Assembly: GCA_963513935.1 (NCBI GenBank)
Contig: OY740766.1
Location: forward strand, 9,765,000-9,828,999
Direction of reading: 5' to 3'
Length of the DNA: 64,000 nt
From: Aphrophora alni
Taxonomy: Eukaryota; Arthropoda; Insecta; Hemiptera; Aphrophoridae
Within the stretch, counting starts at the first letter, position 1; every line of letters begins with the position of its first letter. A program made the translations under genes and the position numbers. The notes under the pieces were generated by a model that was given only the letters and a program-made list of their open reading frames with translations, made no database searches and was not told where the DNA came from. Of the stretch, positions 36,971 through 47,919 are shown one piece after another.

Positions 36971-37370
36971 AGTTTATAAAACGTTATACAAAAATACACT
37001 TTAAATTGAAACATTTTAAAAGTTTATAAAACGTTATACAAAAATACACTTTAAATTGAAACATTTCTAAAGTTTATAAAACGTTATACAAAAATACACT
37101 TTAAATTGAAACATTTTAAAAGTTTATAAAACGTTATACAAAAATACACTTTAAATTGAAACATTTCTAAAGTTTATAAAACGTTATACAAAAATACACT
37201 TTAAATTGAAACATTTTAAAAGTTTATAAAACGTTATACAAAAATACACTTTAAATTGAAACATTTTAAAAGTTTATAAAACGTTATACAAAAATACACT
37301 TTAAATTGAAACATTTTAAAAGTTTATAAAACGTTATACAAAAATACACTTTAAATTGAAACATTTTAAA
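36971..37370. repeat. 8 x 50-bp tandem array
   Basis: Eight consecutive 50-bp units begin at 36971, 37021, 37071 and so on to 37321. Each starts AGTTTATAAAACGTTATAC. They are almost identical. The main variant is the last ten bases of the unit: ACATTTCTAA in units 2 and 4, ACATTTTAAA in the others. A ninth, truncated unit starts CGTTTATAA at 37371. Such homogeneity points to recent unequal exchange or slippage. Confidence 0.97.
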
Positions 37371-37642
37371 CGTTTATAATTATTGATATAATAGAATAGA
37401 TCTTGTTCCACAAATAAAGTAAATAATATTTTGTAAATCAACTCCTAGAATGTCGAAACTGTAAAAAAATTGTCACTGAACTAAATATTCATAATAGTAA
37501 TAAAACAAAAATTGTTTAGCCACACTTAATATTTATAAATTAAACAAATTAAATTTGTAGTGCAAGCGAATTTAATAAATTATAAAATACATGATAAAAT
37601 TATTCTCTGTTTGAAGTTATTTGTTAATGATGGAAGTTCAAT

Positions 37643-37829
37643 TTTATTATTATACATTTTTCGGACATTTGCCATCAATTGTGTGTTAAAAATTCAAAAC
37701 ACGACGTTTCGGGAATAAGAATCAATTCCCGTTATCAAATGACTAAAAACCAAAGAAACATTAAACTAGAAACTAAACGTATGTGAGAAGTAAAATTAAA
37801 TAAGAATACCACCAACCTTAATATCTATT
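37643..37829 (-). repeat. Left inverted terminal repeat of the Penelope-like element
   Basis: Reverse complement of 38309-38493 with roughly 10% mismatches by eye. The inner boundary is marked by CCAACCTTAATATCT. Confidence 0.88.
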
Positions 37830-38092
37830 GGCGAGACAAAAAGAAAAACATTAGAATAAACGAACATATAAACAATGTGCGGTTAGACCTAGTCGATAAG
37901 TCGAAAATTGCAGAACATATATGGTCCGAAAATCACAAATTTAATTGGGAAGAGGCAAAAATCATACACAGGGAAAGTAACCGATACAAACGTAAAATAA
38001 TTGAAGCCTCGTATATAAAACTAACGGACAATCCTATCAAAAAAATCAAGTATAGAAGTAAGGCCATTATTAAAAAAATAACTAAAATTTGA
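37827..38092 (+). pseudogene. Penelope-like GIY-YIG endonuclease C-terminal fragment
   Basis: The open frame without an in-frame start reads IGETKRKNIRINEHINNVR, then DKSKIAEHIWSENHKFNWEE, AKIIHRESNRYKRKIIEASY and IKLTDNPI, ending at 38092. This matches the Penelope-like endonuclease: the 'YIG.T.R....R..EH' start, 'KS..AEH....H..dw..a' and 'E..Y..R...Ea..I'. The catalytic Arg (R of IRINEH) and the Glu of the RKIIEA helix are visible. Upstream reverse transcriptase is missing. The first codons abut the inverted repeat, so truncation is at that junction. The frame is intact and contains a Met at 37877, but an isolated fragment is unlikely to be functional. Confidence 0.82.
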
Positions 38093-38308
38093 TTATAATA
38101 TCCCTATTACTAATAAACAAGCTGTAATTTTACCTGTTAAATCGCCACAATTGGTTGTAACCCGTTCTCGTGCTAGGAAGCTTAATACGCTTCTGGGCTA
38201 CGTCAGTTGTTGCTGTATCTTTGATTCAACACATACTTGCCGTTAGTTGTGTGTTTACCGTGATTGTGTTTTTTGACTTCTCAGTTTCAGCTCTGAGATG
38301 CAAGCTTA

Positions 38309-38493
38309 GATATTAAGGTTGGTAGTATTCTTATTAAATTTTACTTCTCACATAGGCTGAGTTTCTAGTTTCATGTTTGTTTAGATTTTAGTCACTTGAT
38401 AACGGGAATTGATTTTTATTCCAGAAACATCGTGTTTTGAATTTTTAACACACAAATGATGGCAAATGTCCGAAAAATGTATAATAACAAAAA
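38309..38493 (+). repeat. Right inverted terminal repeat of the Penelope-like element
   Basis: Partner of 37643-37829. It starts AGATATTAAGGTTGG and ends near GTCCGAAAAATGTATAATAA. Confidence 0.88.
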
Positions 38494-38699
38494 ATGATAA
38501 ATTTAGTTGTAAAACATTCTAAACTACAGTTAGTACTTTATAAAAACAAAACTTCTAGTTCTTCATCAATGAATATTTTTCAGGAGATTAGAGAAAGAGG
38601 AAGGGGAAGTGCTTTGTAGACACCCTGAGAGACTTGCATAAGCAATAATTAGATTTCATCTCAATGCTATAAACAAAGCAACTTATAGATTACCAATAG

Positions 38700-41160
38700 A
38701 CCTAAATCTTCAGATAACTGCATACATTACAAAATCATTTTTGTAAACCCAACGTGGCTAATTCCCATTGAGCGACCTTACAAACACTTCTATATTACAT
38801 ACCGGTACCAAAAAGTAACAGGAAAAAATACCATAACTACTACAAGCTAGAACAAAACACCAGTCACAAGGTGAAATAATAAAAGGTAAACACGATATAA
38901 ATTGTGATATACCATTCATTTTAATGACAATGATAGTTAATATTGTGATGTACTTATGAAACAATGTGTAAAATGATCACTACTTCATTTGAAATTTCTA
39001 CCTGTGTTCCATCACTGGTGGGCTTCAGTAGTTGCTGGACGAATTTATTTGAACTGTAATGCAGTCAAACTTTTACAATCTCAAAAAAAAACAACAGAAA
39101 AAAAGGAGTTGAACAGTTCAAATAATAATTTAGGTCTATTTGATATTTGGTTACCCTATTAGATAGAAAAACGTTTCCATTCAGATAAATTAAATTATAA
39201 ATAAAGTAGTAGGTGGGAAAGTGTTTCGTTAAATCACTTAAATTAATACATGTTTGTTACACATATATATTTCAAGACATTCTAGCTATCAGTTCTGAAT
39301 ATAATTAACTGTAATCTCTTTTCACTTCATACCTTATTTTTTAATTTTCTTAACGAATTTAGAAAAAATATCAACACATCATGTTTGATACTAACTTTGC
39401 ACTAAATACAAAAATTAGAATTAATCATATCTTGTGAGTTTATAAATTTTAACCTGTTTTGGTTTTGTGTTGTTTTAAAAATAAAGCTTGACAGAAAGAC
39501 ATCATTATATTTCTAGAGATATGTTAAACATATCAAAAGTTTTACTCCATCACAAAAGTTTCCTTGTAAGGAGACAGAATTAGTCACTATTGTGTGATAG
39601 AATGTCGCGGCATTCATAGCGTCATTTCAGTCTCTCTGGTTAAAAGCAAAATGTGATATTTTGAAGTTGCACATACTGTAGTTTTTTGGTAGTAAATAAG
39701 TTTTTGTCCTTGGAGGGCTTTTTTAAATTATTGCAGAGTTGGTCTCATGGCTTGGTTTTGTATATACATTGAAAATTCTCGAAATTGGTAAATAAATTTA
39801 TTAAAAAATATTACATTTGTAAGATGTATAAAATGTTGTAACAATTCTATAGCAAAATAATTTATGAAAGCCTAAGTCAGTTAGGTATACGTGGCGTTTT
39901 TAGTTCTAGACCCCATAATTCTACCCACTACAATCAGAAATGTTGCTGGGTGGGGACTGCCAGCCATCCCTTCAACACAAAGTTGATTGAATCTTGAACC
40001 TCCTTTACAAAAGATGAAAGCGCTTGCCTCCTGCCCAATCAAGGCATCTACTATAATTCGTCTCATTATTACATATCGGCAATAAAAGTATATATTTAAT
40101 GTATTTTTCGTTTTTAATTATAAATTATAACAATTAGGTGATTATTATTTCACTAAAATTCAACCTCCACTTTTAATAATAAATTACATTCTTTTTTAAT
40201 AACATACGAAATCTAACTCCCCATTACCCTTAGCATGCTTCACAAAAACAAAACGCTACTGTTTTTTGTTGCTTATGACGTAAATATAAGATTAGCCTTC
40301 TTTTTAAATTGAGTCAAATAATATCTCTTCCTAATCTCACCCCTTTCCATCATACTCTATCTCTCTCCGTTTGTCCCTCACGATTTCCCTCTTAAATTGA
40401 TTTTAAGTTTCTTAATAAATACAAATTATAATTTATTACATTTTTTCTTCCGAGTTTACTTGTCAATTTGATGAAACTTATGCCATACCACGAAGCAACC
40501 ACACCTTTTAGGTTAAAGACACACTTGGTGGTTGGTGTCGCGGTGACTAAAATTATTAATATATGTTTGAAATGTAACGCTAACATTGAGATAAATTAAA
40601 TCATTTAAATAATACAAAAAGAAAATTTAATTACGTTTATGATTCATTTATCTTATTTTTAAATTTATCTTGTCCTTAGAGCTTCGTAAAAGTCAATCAT
40701 CATCAAAATAGCCGCAATATGTGGATTAGAAAGCGAATTTTCGTTTCACGGCAATAAAACTATGTAATGAAATCAACAAATGTACAAATATTCCAGAACT
40801 TAAAGTAGTTAAACAAGATTTATAGAAGGATTATGAATGCTGCAAAATCAAATGAAGTTAATAAATGTTGTAAAATTGTTTTCCGAAATAGCATGGAATC
40901 TTATAAATTGGAGAAGTTAAAAAAGAAGGGAATCAATTTTCGTACATCTTTATTGGGAAACTTTATTAAGAATGTAAAATAACGACTTTTCCTCAACTCT
41001 CGCTACTAGTAGTTGAGGATGTTGCTATTTATCAATATTTTTTCATGATTTTCTAAATCCAGTCATACATTTCCAGGTAGTTTACATATTGTTCGTTTAA
41101 CTTAATGCATTAACTAATTATGAAGTATTTAAATAAATTTATAATTATTATATCTTTAAT
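38700..41160. other. AT-rich stretch, one GC-richer unassigned block
   Basis: No gene could be supported. The block 39885-40075 has higher GC and an uninterrupted 61-codon minus frame (39881-40066, ending GRIMGSRTKNATYT). I recognise no family in it. It may be the remnant of an exon or a transposon. The rest is featureless. Confidence 0.5.
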
Positions 41161-41167
41161 ATAAGGA

Positions 41168-41204
41168 TTAAAGACATAATAATAAAGGATTATTATGTCT
41201 TTAA
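41168..41204. repeat. Perfect 16-bp hairpin
   Basis: The arms TTAAAGACATAATAAT (41168-41183) and its exact reverse complement (41189-41204) flank the 5-nt loop AAAGG. The segment AATAAAGGATT is repeated just after it, suggesting a templated inversion during replication. Confidence 0.93.
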
Positions 41205-41209
41205 TAAAG

Positions 41210-43940
41210 GATTCTGTGTTTCGTAGGATCTGTTTTTATAATAATATTTTAGTAGCTAATAGTAATTAAAATTAATAAATTTTGTTAAAATATAATGTGT
41301 TAAGTTGTAGTTGTTATTATATTTCAATTAATTTATTATTGTTTTATGTTGACTAAGTCATACGGAAGTAGTTTTGCTTTGGCATAAAATAAATGAAATT
41401 TTACACAATTGGTAAAAACATACAACTATCAAGCGGTGTCTGTGCTCGACACATTGTTTACATAACACAACATTCGAGTGACGTTTTTGTCGTATGTAAG
41501 CTATCATTCTATTCTTCGGAACTGTTGCATTCAGACGTGCCTTGCTAAACAAACTGAGCGACACTCGAAAAAATAAAACATCGTATATTTAATAATAAAT
41601 ATTTTATAATTATATAAATGTAAGCCAATAAATTAAATAGAGAGGTGAAGTGTCTATTCGAGTTGATTACATGACTGGTTGGCCTAGTCCATGTTTCAGT
41701 TACAGCCTAGATTTTTGTCGGTTGTTGTAAACAGTATTAAATACTAGTTGAGTGGACAGTAGACGCAACATAAACCACCTTATGTGTCTATCTTTATAAA
41801 TAACAATTAATACAAAACAAACAAACATACTCTCTTGTAAAGGTGAATTAAATACATGGTTTAAAGATATCAACTGATTTACTGACGTAGACACGTAGTG
41901 ACAAGAATTTGTTTTAACAATGGGATTTATTTTAAGCAGTGAACTTTTTATATCAGCAAAACATTATAAATATCATTTCAAAAAATATTTAATAATCATA
42001 TAGCATGAGAGCATCGTTATGGGGAGCTAATGTGGGTTTATCCATGTTATTTTTAAATTTACGTATTGATACAGTTAAACAAATAAATTTATATAAAAAA
42101 TTATTGTTTTGTGGAACGTACAGAAATTGATAAAAATATGCGGCTGCAAAAGCTAGATTACGATAATAAATGTCTCAATCATATATAGTTTCCATTTAAA
42201 TTTTGCTACGTTGGCAACACTGTTTTTTATTAATTTTTGTATTTAGTAAAGGTAAAATACTTTAAATTGGGTGTGTGTATAAATTCCCTTTCGAATTTCC
42301 CAGTTTTTGCTTACTCTGTGTAAAATGGAGGTGTACTGCCTGTAGAGAACATGTTTTTGTTACTTAGCAAAGGCATTGTTGTCAATATAAAACACGATCC
42401 AAGTAGCAGCGGCCAGTAAGTGGGTTTTTACTCTGAAAGTTTATAACTAGCCTGTGTTTTTACGCTGTGTTGTTATGACGATAATTTCCCCGAGGCGTCA
42501 TATCAGCAATATATATATATATGAAATAAACATTCTTTTTGTCATGCCTTCTGTCCATCGTCGTTATCATTAATACGTAAGAAAAATAGCGGCCAACGAA
42601 ATTAAAAAAGAAACATAAAATTTGGTTCAGGGACTATAATGTGCTCACTATTCAAATTTAGAAAAAAAAAACTACAAATTACCGGCTTATTTTAAACAAG
42701 TTTTTGTTGGTATCGCGGGTAATTTAATATGGAAATCAAATAAAAAATTATGTGCCTTAGTTTCGAAGTAAATAAATTTCATAAGAAAAAAATTAAAGTA
42801 TATAAACGAAATTGAAAAAAAAATAAAAAATTAAGTAGTTATTAGGTACTAATTTGTAACGATATCATGTCATCATGTATTTAAATTGCTAAAAATAAAT
42901 ATAACATAACTTCACTAATGTTATAAATTAGAGGCGTTATAAGTTATAAACTTCAAGTTTCGCCTACATCTTGTGTTATTTGGAATGAAATAGTAATAAA
43001 CTTAGTTCTGTTTAGCTCTTTCAAATATTGTGGTTGTTTCAAATCTAATATCGAATGCCATGAAAATTGTTAAATCTACCTTACATTATTAATACCTTAG
43101 AGATGCAAGTTTGTACAATTTTTAAAATAAGTCTAACGACATCTATTTCTGATATATTTGAGATTATAATAACCAACACAGAGTTATTTATACCTATAAA
43201 AAAACCTTTATAACAGAGTAGAGTATTGGCAATTTGATATTAAAAATTTTAAACTGCCACCAAACTTAATTTAATTGTTTTTCTGTACTAACAAAATATT
43301 ATAATGCGAGACTATACACAAAGTTAGAAGTTATATTTCAAATGGGTTGTGAGTATTTGTGGATTTAAAATATATCAAATACCGACTGACGAGCTGAAAA
43401 CGAAAACTTTCACATTTAAGATTATATCCAACATTTTACATCTTTTTATATATTCTGTCACCGAAGATATTTCACTTATAATGGTTCAACAATGATGAAA
43501 TTTGTTTTCGTGTTTAAAAACAAACAATTTCGCAGTAATAATCTTCTTAAAACACAGATGAACACTAATTAAAATAGAGACCTTTGCTGTAACAGTATCT
43601 GAGTGGGAAGAAAGACTGATAAGAAATACGAATTCATCTAACCACAGACTACATGATGAAGTGTATCGATCGACTCTAATACCTCGGGATTGCAACAAAT
43701 TTATTCACTATATATTATGTGCTCCTGAGGAGATGATGAGATATAACTCCAATGTATTTGATTAATTTTATAGACATGGACGCCGGTGTTTCCCTACACG
43801 ATATACAAAGGGTTTTAGGTTTTTAATTCTCTTCAACACACTTTTGTATCAGTGATTTGTAAAAAGACATAACTTCTGATTTGCTAAACACGTTTGCGCT
43901 CACTACTAGAAAAGGCAACTTCAAGATTCTAAATTTTAAA
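41210..43940. other. AT-rich stretch, minor palindrome and microsatellite
   Basis: No gene supported. Near 42475-42506, TATGACG and CGTCATA form a 7-bp stem, followed by a short (AT)n run at about 42511-42522. Minus frames at 41358-41564, 41700-41894 and 43486-43698 show no recognisable domain. Confidence 0.55.
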
Positions 43941-44090
43941 TAGTACCCTAAAAATAAATAGTATTTCAATAAATACTATTAAATAGTACTAATATAAATA
44001 CTAATAGTATATTTATAGTATATTTAATAGTAGTACTATTAAATAGTATTTTAATAGTATTTTTAAATAGTATTTCCTATTTTTAAAATA
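43940..44090. repeat. AAATAGTATT-rich foldback cluster
   Basis: The motif AAATAGTA(TT) and its complement AATACTATT recur about ten times in alternating orientation, so the stretch can fold into several competing stems. It is low-complexity with no coding value. Confidence 0.8.
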
Positions 44091-44159
44091 TAATGATATA
44101 CTCCAGGTTTAAAAAAAAACTTAGTTTAACACACAAATTAGAATATTGGTGTAGAGTCT

Positions 44160-45310
44160 TACAATCCTACTTCACTATGTTTTTATATTTTACAAACACT
44201 AGAAGTTATACCAAATATTACATAAGTTTCAGAACAGGCACTAAATACAGTGACTCAAGTAAATGGGAACAGTTATTGCTTAAGTTGTTTGTGGTGAGCA
44301 ATAGTTGAGTAATAAAATGAACTTATGTTCTTACTGAAATAACTGTTCTGAACTGCATTACATACTCTGCAGTAAATTCACTACTCATACAGTAACTAAA
44401 GTAGGTAATTAAACTATGGATATATTAAATTTGTTTTGGAAATAAGATTTCATTCCGTGTAAGAATGTGTTTTTTGTGGTATAATAAAGTTGTAATTGTT
44501 TAATAAATGGGAAAATTAAAAGTAACGTTAAAGTTCGTCATGGAAGTGTTATAATATTAGGTCTATTTAATTTGTAGAACTTTTTAAATTGACTAATGTG
44601 TTTTGATTGGAAATTAATATTTACTATAACAGGTAAAATTAGTTTTATTACATTGGTTTGAAGAAAAATGATGTAGTTTACAAATAGCAATCGGTTGCGT
44701 TACTTGGTTTACAACTAAAGCTTTAACAAGTGGTTTTTATTGAAATTTAATAATCATAGAGTGGCTTAAGGATAACTAGAATGATTTGACATATTCTGAA
44801 GTTCTATAAATTACTAGAGCTTACATCTATAGGACCCAAATATCTTCGCAAATCTTCTCATTACGATTATCAGTTCAGAAATTTCAAAATATAAAACTCT
44901 AAAGAAGCAGTTTAAGTGTTTTTTTGTTGAAAATCTCATTGGAATATACAAAAAAGGACAAGACAAAAGACTATAAATAAGTATCACATTGTCATAGGAC
45001 ATGATTGCCTTCCTGTACAATTATTTTATTAATGAGATGTGATTTCGAATGGGACAAATGCATACTGAACAACAGTGGCTGTAACTGTGAAATACAATGT
45101 TGCAAATAGCAAAAGGAATTCATTGTATCAAACTGAATTCAACTAGAACAGTTATTTTATTTACAAAGGATACATTAGTATACTTTATTTTGTCAACGAT
45201 CTAGTTCGGAAAACACATTCTACATATACAAAAGTTCAATATTTCCATACAGGGTAGAAAACATTTATTCTGTAACACTATTTGCATTGACATCTAAATC
45301 ATTATTTAAC
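44160..45310. repeat. Dispersed repeat F, copy 2
   Basis: Partner of 28370-29790. Block 1 is about 44190-44450 and block 2 about 44985-45310. The spacer between blocks is roughly 540 bp here against roughly 800 bp in the other copy. No protein motif was found. Confidence 0.65.
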
Positions 45311-45319
45311 GTAACTTTA

Positions 45320-46780
45320 AGAAAACCACATTTTTAAATTTTAGATTTAATGGCAGGTAATGTTAATTTCACAAATCATTCATCTTCTTAAATTAGACTA
45401 CTACTGGATAAATTAATTAGATATGTTTTCTATAACATTGGTTTTAAAATCCCAAATTTTAACAACTTAAATTCAAAATCAGAATAAAAGACCAGTACAC
45501 GTCATTTTATTTATATCCTGGCACAATTTGGAACCTAAGTTAGATTTTATTATTTAATAAAAAGTAAATTTATTTTTTTTTAAATTAGGGACAGTTTGAA
45601 ACTTTATCAGAAATTCCTCATTAGTTCATTTTTAGATTATTCATGTAAACAGTTTTGACGTAAATGGATCATTTGCTTTGACGTTTATTTTGTATGAACG
45701 CCTAATGTTTGATAGAAAATAGTAATAGCTTTGAATATAATAATTAGAGTTAAGGATAGCGTAAAACGAAGATTGTGTTACCTAGAAGGGATGAATTTTA
45801 TATTCAGTGCAAGGAAACTTGTATTTGACGCACATCATAGAATGACAGTAACCTGGTGGATGAAACAACTCGGATATTATATTGACGATTTGTTAGAGAA
45901 TGTATATTTGAGAGTGAAAATGTTGAAGTAGCAACTGCCAATAAGGAAAACAATACATAAATAAATAAATAAATTCGTCCATTTGCACAGAAGGACAAAA
46001 TATACTCTTAATAAACTTTCTTCAGTTCATACCTAAAATAAACAGAATTATTTACCTACATCTTAGATTGCTAAACCAAAAGGAATCATAACAACCCCTT
46101 GTTTAATTTTGATTTTACCCATTTAATCGTGAACAGTAATTTCATTTTACACATTGTTTTGTTTACATAAAAAAATATTTTATAAATATTTGTTTATTAC
46201 TTTGTGCAATTGCACTAATAATATTGACTTAGCTCAGATGTAGTTCACAATAATAAACCGGAAATTATCCAAAAACAAACGTCACTTCCTTTAAAATTAC
46301 GTACTTTTTATTTGGAAGCAGAACAATACCACAAAAAAAGTTGGTAGCACATTAAGTATCTTATTTCAAATATAAAGGAAGATTTTGTGTAATATATCTA
46401 ATGAATACTGTTTGTGCACTTACAAAGAAAAGATCTGAAACCGTTTCAGATTAAGGTTGCCCTCTACCTAAGAATAAAGACACTATGTTTCATATTTCAG
46501 TGTATAAAATAAAAAAAAGGCGTAATAACGTTTATTTAAACTTGTACATGTATGCAATGGGATATTTTGAACATATCTCAAATTCATATTTAGTAAAAAT
46601 CAGAAAATAATTAAGTAGGTTGGATATTGTCAACTACTACAGACTAAAGGAAATATTTTCACTCTATTATTACATAAGTATAATTCTATAATCTTAATTA
46701 ATAAATATTGAGCTTTACTAGTGATATAATACTAGATAAAATAAAGTGTGAACATAAGATCTTACAAAAATTACGTTTAC
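45320..46780. other. AT-rich stretch, nothing recognised
   Basis: The plus frame at 45731-45931 and the minus frame at 45804-45998 overlap and show no known motif. Weak continuation of repeat F is possible up to about 45510. Confidence 0.5.
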
Positions 46781-46784
46781 TTAA

Positions 46785-47910
46785 TTAAACGCTTTTCGAC
46801 GACAAAGTAGCAATCGTCAGTAATACATGAGCTACAATAACTAAACTAGAACTAACCTAGCACTGCACCAAACCCCATATTTATACAAAACTAAAGGGGC
46901 GTGGTCTAAACCTTTTTTCTAATATTACGGCGTGAACAAATGCCTCGCGGCATTCTAAATAACTTACAAGTTAACATATAATACAATATTTTGAACTAAT
47001 CTTATATCTAGCAATACATTCTATATTTTACTTTAATATAAAACTTCATATCGACCCTAATTCATTATTTACGGTACTTATTAATATAACAATTTTCCAA
47101 GCATCTATTGTGTTTAATTTAGTAACATTTTTCAACAACATAGAGTTTTCTATTTTGAAATAATATTTTTCCTATAAACAATGTTTTGCCATAGCTGATT
47201 TATCAGGCCTTATATATGAAGTAGGCAACGTGTTCTTTTGCTCTTATCCTGTCATTTATTTTTGTTTGGTCTATATGTTTCTTTGGACATATTTCACAAT
47301 TTATAAGATAAATTTCTGATTTATTTTGCTTGACTTTTATCTCTTGGATTTCAAAAATTACAAAGATTATTCTCGGCTGACATTGCTACATTTAAATTTG
47401 TATATTAATATTTTTACAATATTTGATGTTGGAAGAGTAAATGCAGTTTTAGTTCATCGTTGTCGAGGCATACTGCCCACAAGAGTACTTACATTATTAG
47501 ATTCTTTAATTTTCTTTAATTGCGCTTTTTTTAATTATGTTATCTATTATTTCTTTTGGATAACCATTACAAATTGCAGCACCATAAATATACTGAAGCT
47601 ATTTTTCGTAATATTCTTTAGACAGAAGTAAGTTTATTAACCGGTGAAACCATAGATTTGAAAGCTGCTCTTTTATGCAGGGATGAATGGTGTGAAAACT
47701 TATTTAATTGTGTATCTGTGTAGGCTTTCTATAAACACTAAACGATAAACTATTACTATTTGTAAACACATTTGCATCCAAAAATGGAAGATTTTTTAAC
47801 TTATATCGTATGGGTAAAATCCATTGATAATGTCACAAAACTCTTCAAGTTGACGATTTTTATTTTTTATAAATAAAAGTTAGAATTTTTGTGTTAGTTC
47901 CTGCCTAATA
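46785..47910 (-). mobile_element. Decayed Penelope-like element (RT end, GIY-YIG, 3' end)
   Basis: The minus-strand order is that of a Penelope-like element. The reverse transcriptase end comes first (about 47910-47500), then the GIY-YIG remains (about 47270-47030), then a non-coding 3' end (about 46920-46785). The 3' end has CTGACGA (46814-46820) and CGAAAA (46793-46798) around a short spacer. The 5' half of the reverse transcriptase is absent. Its 3'-end layout matches the second copy at 52850-53420, both with a 'GTGTGGCC/GCGTGGTC' block. The plus frame at 47326-47631 is a shadow. Confidence 0.78.
47030..47910 (-). pseudogene. Penelope-like reverse transcriptase/endonuclease remnant
   Basis: From the 5' end on the minus strand: NLPFLDANVFTNSNSLSF (47793 down) and SVYRKPTQIHN, the classic Penelope RT tail 'LPFLDv.v......s.YRKPT.t..Y', with a stop where Tyr is expected. 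Then NKFSHHSSLHKRAAFKSMV (about 47700-47645), matching 'hh.SshP..hKraa..sm'. Then AAICNGYPKEIIDNIIKKS (about 47580-47525), matching 'a...NGYp...id..i'. Further on are IRAKEHVAYFIY, KSAMAKHC and LNTIDAWKI, corresponding to the R..EH, KS..A.HC and 'l.a.Es..I' segments of the GIY-YIG domain. Stops and frame changes between every block show it is a pseudogene. Palm motifs with the catalytic aspartates were not found. Confidence 0.8.
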
Positions 47911-47919
47911 TCTTAGTTT

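Larger units (their letters stand above)
37643..38493 (+). mobile_element. Short Penelope-like element with inverted terminal repeats
   Basis: A GIY-YIG endonuclease end (37827-38092) and a non-coding 3' region are enclosed by inverted repeats of about 187 bp, left 37643-37829 and right 38309-38493. Penelope-like elements are known for terminal repeats ('pLTRs') that can be inverted and for 5' truncation. The right repeat is in the usual 3' position relative to the gene. The left one abuts the truncated gene in reverse. The repeat contains the hairpin CGGGAAT/ATTCCCG followed by GAAAC (perfect in the left copy at 37710-37731, damaged in the right at 38403-38424). Related repeat sequence also occurs at 5640-5860. 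Confidence 0.75.
36660..38690. repeat. Dispersed repeat A, copy 2, interrupted
   Basis: The flanks (about 36680-36960 and 38560-38690) match 255-480 and 880-1010. Between them lie the 50-bp tandem array and the Penelope-like insertion, so both arose in or entered an existing copy of repeat A. Confidence 0.6.

Noticed and set aside
36971..37370. CRISPR-like regular array
   Set aside because: The 50-bp units are head to tail with no unique spacers, and the context is eukaryotic.
47326..47631. Plus-strand 101-codon frame
   Set aside because: It is antisense to the Penelope-like reverse transcriptase remnant, whose motifs are clear on the minus strand.
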